Shown: positions 59,829-64,000 of the stretch, one piece after another
Position numbering within the stretch: position 1 is the stretch's first letter
How the letters are laid out: every line of letters starts with the position of its first letter
Source of the DNA: Chloroflexota bacterium
GTDB lineage: Bacteria; Chloroflexota; Anaerolineae; Anaerolineales; Villigracilaceae
Reading direction: 5' to 3'
Assembly (NCBI GenBank): GCA_016234495.1
Contig: JACRBI010000054.1
Coordinates: 1 to 64,000, forward strand
Length of the DNA stretch: 64,000 nt
Position numbers and translations under genes: made by a program
Notes under the pieces: model-generated
The model's input: only the letters and a program-made list of their open reading frames with translations
Told to the model about the DNA's origin: nothing
Databases searched by the model: none

Positions 59829-61181
59829 TCAAGACACTTTGGAGACTTCTTCCTCATATCGTTTCCAAATACGTGGAGCGATTTCCCGGGCGCGGGCGGC
59901 GATCTCTTCTTCGTTGAGCGTCAAAAGTTCGCGGTCTTTCATCAGGATTTTGCCAGCCGCGATGGTGGTCGTGACCATGCTCTGATTAAAACCAAAGACG
60001 ATATGCCACGGCAGGTTGCCGGCGGTCAGCGGCGTGAACGGATGATAATCTACGAACATCAGGTCGGCGAACGCGCCGGGTGTGATCTGCCCAATAGGCG
60101 CGGCAGGGAAGAACATGTTTGCCAGCGCGGCATTGTTGTAGATCGCCATTTGTTGAACATCGTAGCCACCCATGCGGCGCGGGTCACGGTGATGAGCTTT
60201 GTGCAAGAGATACACAGTTTTCCACTCTTCCCACATGGCATTGGAGAAACCGTCATTTCCCAGACAGACTTTAACTCCCAAGCGCATCATCGATTCGACA
60301 GGAGCCACGCCCACGCCGTTGTTCATGTTCGAGCGCGGCTGATGGGTGAGCCATGTGCCTGTCTCTTTTAGAATTTCCATCTCACGCGCATCAAAATGGA
60401 TGCCATGCGCTGTAATCGTGTTCGGGCCGAGAATTCCATGCTTGAGCAGGCGGTCAATGACGCGCATCTGGCTTTTGCTCAGGCTGTCATATTCATCTGA
60501 TTCATGCTCGGCAGTGTGGATGTGGAAGCCTGTCCCTTCCGGCGCGGCGGCGCGGCAAGCCTGCAAGGTGACGCCGGAAAGCGTCAGACTGGCGTGCAGC
60601 CCAAAGGTCGCAGCGAGGTGCGGATGCGGGTCAGTGGCCAGCCGTTTAATGAATCGCATATTTTCGTTGATGCCCGCGTTGGCTTTATCCATTCCGTCAC
60701 GGTCAGTCACTTCATAACATAGGACGCCGCGCAATCCGCTTTTATCCACCGCATCGGCGATCAGGTCAAGTGAACCGTCAATGCAATTTGGAGAAGCGTG
60801 ATGATCGATGAGAGTCGTCGTGCCGTGCTTGATCGCATCCACCAGACAGACCAGCGCCGAAAAACGGACCGCTTCCGCATCCAGCGAACGATCAAGCGGC
60901 CACCACAACTTTTGCAGAATCTCAGGGAAGTCTTTGGGTGCCGGCCCGGGGATCGCCATGCCGCGCGCGAATGCGCCATAAAAATGCGTGTGCGCGCAAA
61001 TGCTGCCGGGCATCACGTACTGTCCGCGCGCGTCGAGCGTTTTTGCTTTTGGATATTTCGCGGTCAGTGATTTGGTGGTGCCGATCTCTTTGATGCGGTC
61101 ACCGACGATGTAGATCGCGTGGTTTTGCAGAATCCGATTTGTGGATTCCCAGGTGATGATATTTGCGTTTGTAATTAGCAT
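59829..61181 (-). CDS. ssnA: SsnA-like amidohydrolase
   Basis: A 450-residue metal-dependent hydrolase of the cytosine deaminase/SsnA group. Metal ligands: HTHFYGAFARGM, the FHIHTAEHESD histidines, TAHGIHFDAREM and CLGNDGFSN. This subgroup commonly accompanies selenium-related molybdenum hydroxylases and purine breakdown; a Mo hydroxylase lies 24 kb away here. ATG 61181 is 2 nt after the stop of the NACHT gene; the longer frame from 61244 is rejected. Substrate unproven. Confidence 0.85.
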   Translation of the reverse strand: MLITNANIITWESTNRILQNHAIYIVGDRIKEIGTTKSLTAKYPKAKTLDARGQYVMPGSICAHTHFYGAFARGMAIPGPAPKDFPEILQKLWWPLDRSLDAEAVRFSALVCLVDAIKHGTTTLIDHHASPNCIDGSLDLIADAVDKSGLRGVLCYEVTDRDGMDKANAGINENMRFIKRLATDPHPHLAATFGLHASLTLSGVTLQACRAAAPEGTGFHIHTAEHESDEYDSLSKSQMRVIDRLLKHGILGPNTITAHGIHFDAREMEILKETGTWLTHQPRSNMNNGVGVAPVESMMRLGVKVCLGNDGFSNAMWEEWKTVYLLHKAHHRDPRRMGGYDVQQMAIYNNAALANMFFPAAPIGQITPGAFADLMFVDYHPFTPLTAGNLPWHIVFGFNQSMVTTTIAAGKILMKDRELLTLNEEEIAARAREIAPRIWKRYEEEVSKVS

Positions 61182-61183
61182 GG

Positions 61184-63712
61184 TTAACCGAATCCGTATT
61201 GACTGGGATGTGGGAGTTTTACGCCTGAGGCGCCGATCTCCCAAAGAGTGTTATATGCCGCTTCGCGCAGTTCGGGGTCGTCCCTGTACATTGCGCCGTA
61301 AAGTTGAGTGACCACGCCTTCGTTGGGTGTGAACTTCAAATAGGGTAATGCCGCCAGCCGCGTATCGGGGTCGTCACATTTTAGGGCAAGCAGGAGCATT
61401 TCTGTTGCAGGCGCGCCGGGCGGAATACCCACTCCCTGCTTGCTTGCGAACTCCAGCAGCCACGGCGACTCAGACGGCGCTCTAAGTTTGCGCGGCGCGC
61501 GGGCTTCAATGTGGGCCGACGCATCCAGCACCTCGGATGCGGCATTGCGGACGATCCATTGGTCGTCGTCAATTTGAATTTTTTGCAGGGCTTCGACTGC
61601 CCATTTTTCGTGGATGCGTCCCAGCCCGTACACCACGGCGCGGCGCAGGAGGATGTCGCTGAGTGTGAGTCCATCTTTCAGCATGGCGTGACCTTCAGCG
61701 GTATCGTTTGCAAGCGCTTCTCCTGCGGCGCGGCGCACATCTTCATCACCGTGGAGCAAGGAATGTGCCACAATTTCGAGCGCCTCATTCGTGCCGATCG
61801 CAACCAAAGCCATACATGCGGCACGCCGCACCGACAGGCTTGGGGCATTCATAACATGCTCAATTACTTTGACGGCCTTCGTGTCACGGATCGCGCCGCT
61901 CCCCAGCACAGCCAGATGGATCAACTCAAAAGACATCGTAGTCTCAAACTGGCGGAAAAGCGCAGCCACGCCCGGGTCGTTGCTGGCAACGAAAGCGGCC
62001 ATTGCCTGTCCGCGCAGACTGATTGGGATGCCTTCCGTTTGCAGGATGGCGGCCAGGGTGCTGAATAATTTTCCGCGCCAGGGCGCATTCTTCGGCGCAT
62101 CACGCAGCCAGCGTGCCGCAACAAAAAGCGGACGGTGCATCGGCATTCGTGAAAACTCCAAAAGGGATTGGACGAGTTTACTGGCATCGCCGCGCGCGGC
62201 AAAATAATGCATGGCAAGATACTTGCCCGACCAGTCTTTGTGATCGAGAAGTGTTTCCTCGGCTTTGTATTCGTTCAGCGCCTGACCTGCCAGATAACCT
62301 GCAAAGACGGGATGCGCAAAACGCATTTTGTTATTGGGACAGTTGATCAGCAAGCCGCTGGCAGCCATCTTTCCAAGCAAACCGGATTTTGGCGCAGCGA
62401 CTCGTTTTTCGTTTTTCTCCCCTTTTTTGGGCGGCGCTTCTTCGGCTGGTTCTTCTGCCAAGCCTTCTTCTGCTGCCAGTGTGTCTTCGCTGACTTCAAA
62501 TGATTTGACCCACTCGCGCGCCTTGCGCGGATCAAAGTGCGGCTGCGCGCTGAGCAGCACTTGCATGGCGAGTGTTTCCAGCGCGGCGATGGGCGTGTTG
62601 GATGGCGAAATACGGCGGATGTGCGTCGCGATCGAATCCAGCACATGCGGCCCAAGGCTGTCGCCAGCGTACGCGCCCCAGGCTTTGAGAGTCAACTCAA
62701 GGGGTGATAAATTTCCATTGTCAGCACTCAGCCAGACGTTAAGCAAGATCGGGTCTACCAGAGCAGGGCCAGCCTGCGCCCAGGATTCCATCGCCACCGT
62801 TTTTGACCAGAGTTCGCCCCAGCGTTCGATAAATTCATTGCTCTGCGACACAGACCAGGTCATCAATGCCAGCGGCGCAAACCCAAGGCCGATCAGCCCG
62901 TCCAAATATTCCGGTGCGCCGGTTGTGATGATGTGCGTTTTGGGAAAGTTATAAATGAGTGTCTTTAAATATTCTGTGACAACCTGCTGGCTATCCGGCG
63001 TGAGTTCGTCGTAGCCGTCCAAAAGAAGAAGGGCGTCGCCGCTGTCAAATGTATTTTCAAAAAAAGACGGCAGGCGGCCCACATCAAATAATGGAGCGGA
63101 TTCGGCTGTGGCATCGATCAGCGGGCCGAGTATGTTTTTGGATTCGATAACAGGCAGTTTCAAGTCTGCGACATGGACGAGGAACGGGACTGCGTTTTGC
63201 AGCCTGCCCAATTTATCGCTTCGATTCGCGGCGAGAGAGGCGATGTGCGCGAGGGAGATTGTCTTGCCGACGCCGGGCTGCCCAATGACCACGATATTTA
63301 CATTGCCCGATAATGCCTGCGCGAGGGTCAGGGTCGGCGCGTGATATGCGGCGGCAATTTCAGGCCAGGCGGGCAGGTAGGGCAGTGTCTGTGAAATGAC
63401 ATCTTCAAACAACGGCGGTTCGCCGGGCATGACGATACTCGGCGGCGCAACGAGCAAAGGTTCCTGAATGATCTCGTCCAGCGCGAAGAGCGGCGCGGCG
63501 AGGTGCATTCCCTGTGCGCGGCGCAAAGTGATGCGGCGGTGATTTTCTTCAACGGCGGTTGTCTTGCGAGTGTGCGCAACCTCGCGTTGTTCCTTCAGGC
63601 TGGCGCGTAATTCGTCCCATAGCGGGCGGGCACGGGCAACCAGCCACCAGAAGATGGATGCAACTGCAAAACCAATGAAGAATGAGAAGGGATCAATTGC
63701 AAATCTGAACAT
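61184..63712 (-). CDS. Membrane-anchored NACHT-type NTPase with HEAT repeats
   Basis: An 842-residue STAND-type ATPase. A membrane helix at 10-27, a linker, then the NACHT core: Walker A GQPGVGKT (144-151), Walker B ALLLLDGYDEL (227-237) and a downstream arginine-rich sensor region. The C-terminal 240 residues are HEAT-like repeats (MALVAIGTNEALEIVAHSLL, RRAAGEALANDTA, RRAVVYGLGRI). Domain order resembles signalling and defence NTPases, but its co-transcription with a zinc-ribbon protein and SsnA suggests another role. The ATG is 6 bp after the zinc-ribbon stop. Confidence 0.85.
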   Translation of the reverse strand: MFRFAIDPFSFFIGFAVASIFWWLVARARPLWDELRASLKEQREVAHTRKTTAVEENHRRITLRRAQGMHLAAPLFALDEIIQEPLLVAPPSIVMPGEPPLFEDVISQTLPYLPAWPEIAAAYHAPTLTLAQALSGNVNIVVIGQPGVGKTISLAHIASLAANRSDKLGRLQNAVPFLVHVADLKLPVIESKNILGPLIDATAESAPLFDVGRLPSFFENTFDSGDALLLLDGYDELTPDSQQVVTEYLKTLIYNFPKTHIITTGAPEYLDGLIGLGFAPLALMTWSVSQSNEFIERWGELWSKTVAMESWAQAGPALVDPILLNVWLSADNGNLSPLELTLKAWGAYAGDSLGPHVLDSIATHIRRISPSNTPIAALETLAMQVLLSAQPHFDPRKAREWVKSFEVSEDTLAAEEGLAEEPAEEAPPKKGEKNEKRVAAPKSGLLGKMAASGLLINCPNNKMRFAHPVFAGYLAGQALNEYKAEETLLDHKDWSGKYLAMHYFAARGDASKLVQSLLEFSRMPMHRPLFVAARWLRDAPKNAPWRGKLFSTLAAILQTEGIPISLRGQAMAAFVASNDPGVAALFRQFETTMSFELIHLAVLGSGAIRDTKAVKVIEHVMNAPSLSVRRAACMALVAIGTNEALEIVAHSLLHGDEDVRRAAGEALANDTAEGHAMLKDGLTLSDILLRRAVVYGLGRIHEKWAVEALQKIQIDDDQWIVRNAASEVLDASAHIEARAPRKLRAPSESPWLLEFASKQGVGIPPGAPATEMLLLALKCDDPDTRLAALPYLKFTPNEGVVTQLYGAMYRDDPELREAAYNTLWEIGASGVKLPHPSQYGFG

Positions 63713-63718
63713 GTTGGT

Positions 63719-64000
63719 TTAGTTTGCAAACAAGATTCGCCCGCAGGATGGACAGTTTGTCAACTGTTTGGGCGAGCGCGCATTTTGCTGTGTGGCAGGA
63801 TTCAATGTTGTGCCGCAGGAGGCGCAGGCGCCGTCAACGATCTCTGCTATGGCTGTACCCCTTTTTTGCTGGCGCAGATTCTCGTATGTTTGCAGCAGGC
63901 TGCCTTCGATGGGACCGAGCGCGGCTTCACGTTCTTCGGCAAACCTTTCGAGTTCGAGCGCGATCCTCGATTGGTCGGCGAGTAAATTTTTATGCTCGTT
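63719..64000 (-). CDS. Zinc-ribbon coiled-coil protein (partial, 5' end outside window)
   Basis: The last 93 codons of a gene running off the window: a helical segment LADQSRIALELERFAEEREA, then GSLLQTYENLRQQKRGTA and a C4 zinc ribbon CASCGTTL ... CPSCGRILFAN. This matches the C4-type zinc-ribbon (zf-RING_7/DUF164-like) proteins with an N-terminal coiled coil. The start is not visible. Probably first in an operon with the NACHT protein and SsnA. Confidence 0.82.
   Translation of the reverse strand, partial: NEHKNLLADQSRIALELERFAEEREAALGPIEGSLLQTYENLRQQKRGTAIAEIVDGACASCGTTLNPATQQNARSPKQLTNCPSCGRILFAN

Overview
The window reads as chromosomal DNA of a moderately GC-rich bacterium, most likely a Chloroflexota (Anaerolineae-like) genome. 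This rests on gene content: coenzyme F420 biosynthesis next to a menaquinone cluster, a Ser/Thr/Pro-linker surface protein beside an ECF sigma factor, several molybdenum enzymes, and heavy loading with short palindromic repeats. No 16S rRNA gene is present, so the placement is inference. About 60 genes are packed closely, two thirds on the minus strand.

Layout. 1-7150: TerC-like membrane protein, homoserine kinase and threonine synthase (divergent), a Pmp3-like peptide, and a three-gene ECF-type vitamin transporter. 7350-14400: DUF1684 protein, a small membrane protein, dCTP deaminase, an exonuclease-DinG helicase fusion, a NERD-like membrane protein and PlsX. 14458-16170: tRNA-Leu(GAG) followed by an AT-rich GT-C-like membrane protein. 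16242-19706: amino-acid ABC transporter operon ending in a DDAH-like amidinohydrolase. 19873-22203: SCP2-like protein and a tungsten-type aldehyde:ferredoxin oxidoreductase. 22231-24861: an AT-rich two-gene module (P-loop ATPase plus two-TM coiled-coil protein). 25006-26773: a duplicated 5' end of nnr, then full-length nnr. 26910-32802: SPFH-HTH fusion, XdhC, a degenerate HepT, a diguanylate cyclase, an IS5-type insertion sequence and a CBS-containing pyrophosphatase. 32818-39606: molybdenum hydroxylase (fused FeS-Mo subunit; separate FAD subunit) interrupted by a CcrM-like methyltransferase and a nucleotidyltransferase pair. 39680-42486: ECF sigma factor with its membrane partner. 42608-53799: hotdog thioesterase, hydroxyacid dehydrogenase, menG, menA, and a TetR-menF-menD-menB-menE-DAHP synthase-menH run. 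53969-59343: F420 biosynthesis and use (cofC, cofD, FbiB-like nitroreductase, cofE, NADPH:F420 reductase, an LLM-type oxidoreductase). 59412-64000: S23-type four-helix protein, SsnA-like amidohydrolase, a membrane NACHT-HEAT protein and a zinc-ribbon protein cut by the window end.

The most striking signal is not one gene but a set of at least eight families of short palindromic repeats. They lie between genes and also inside coding sequences, in frame: in menE (twice), menD, both molybdenum hydroxylase subunits and cofE, and at the termini of cofD and the nitroreductase. Second, several genes have a good -10 hexamer 6-10 nt before the start codon and no Shine-Dalgarno, which suggests leaderless transcripts; one 21-bp gap appears to serve two divergent leaderless genes from one symmetric -10. 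Third, the molybdenum hydroxylase has lost all four cysteines of its plant-type [2Fe-2S] cluster while keeping the second cluster.

Functional picture: menaquinone-linked respiration under a TetR regulator, F420-dependent redox chemistry, purine or aromatic N-heterocycle oxidation (XdhC, Mo hydroxylase, SsnA), amino-acid uptake with guanidino-compound hydrolysis, and scattered accessory modules (methyltransferase, NTase pair, STAND/P-loop ATPases, HepT remnant, IS).
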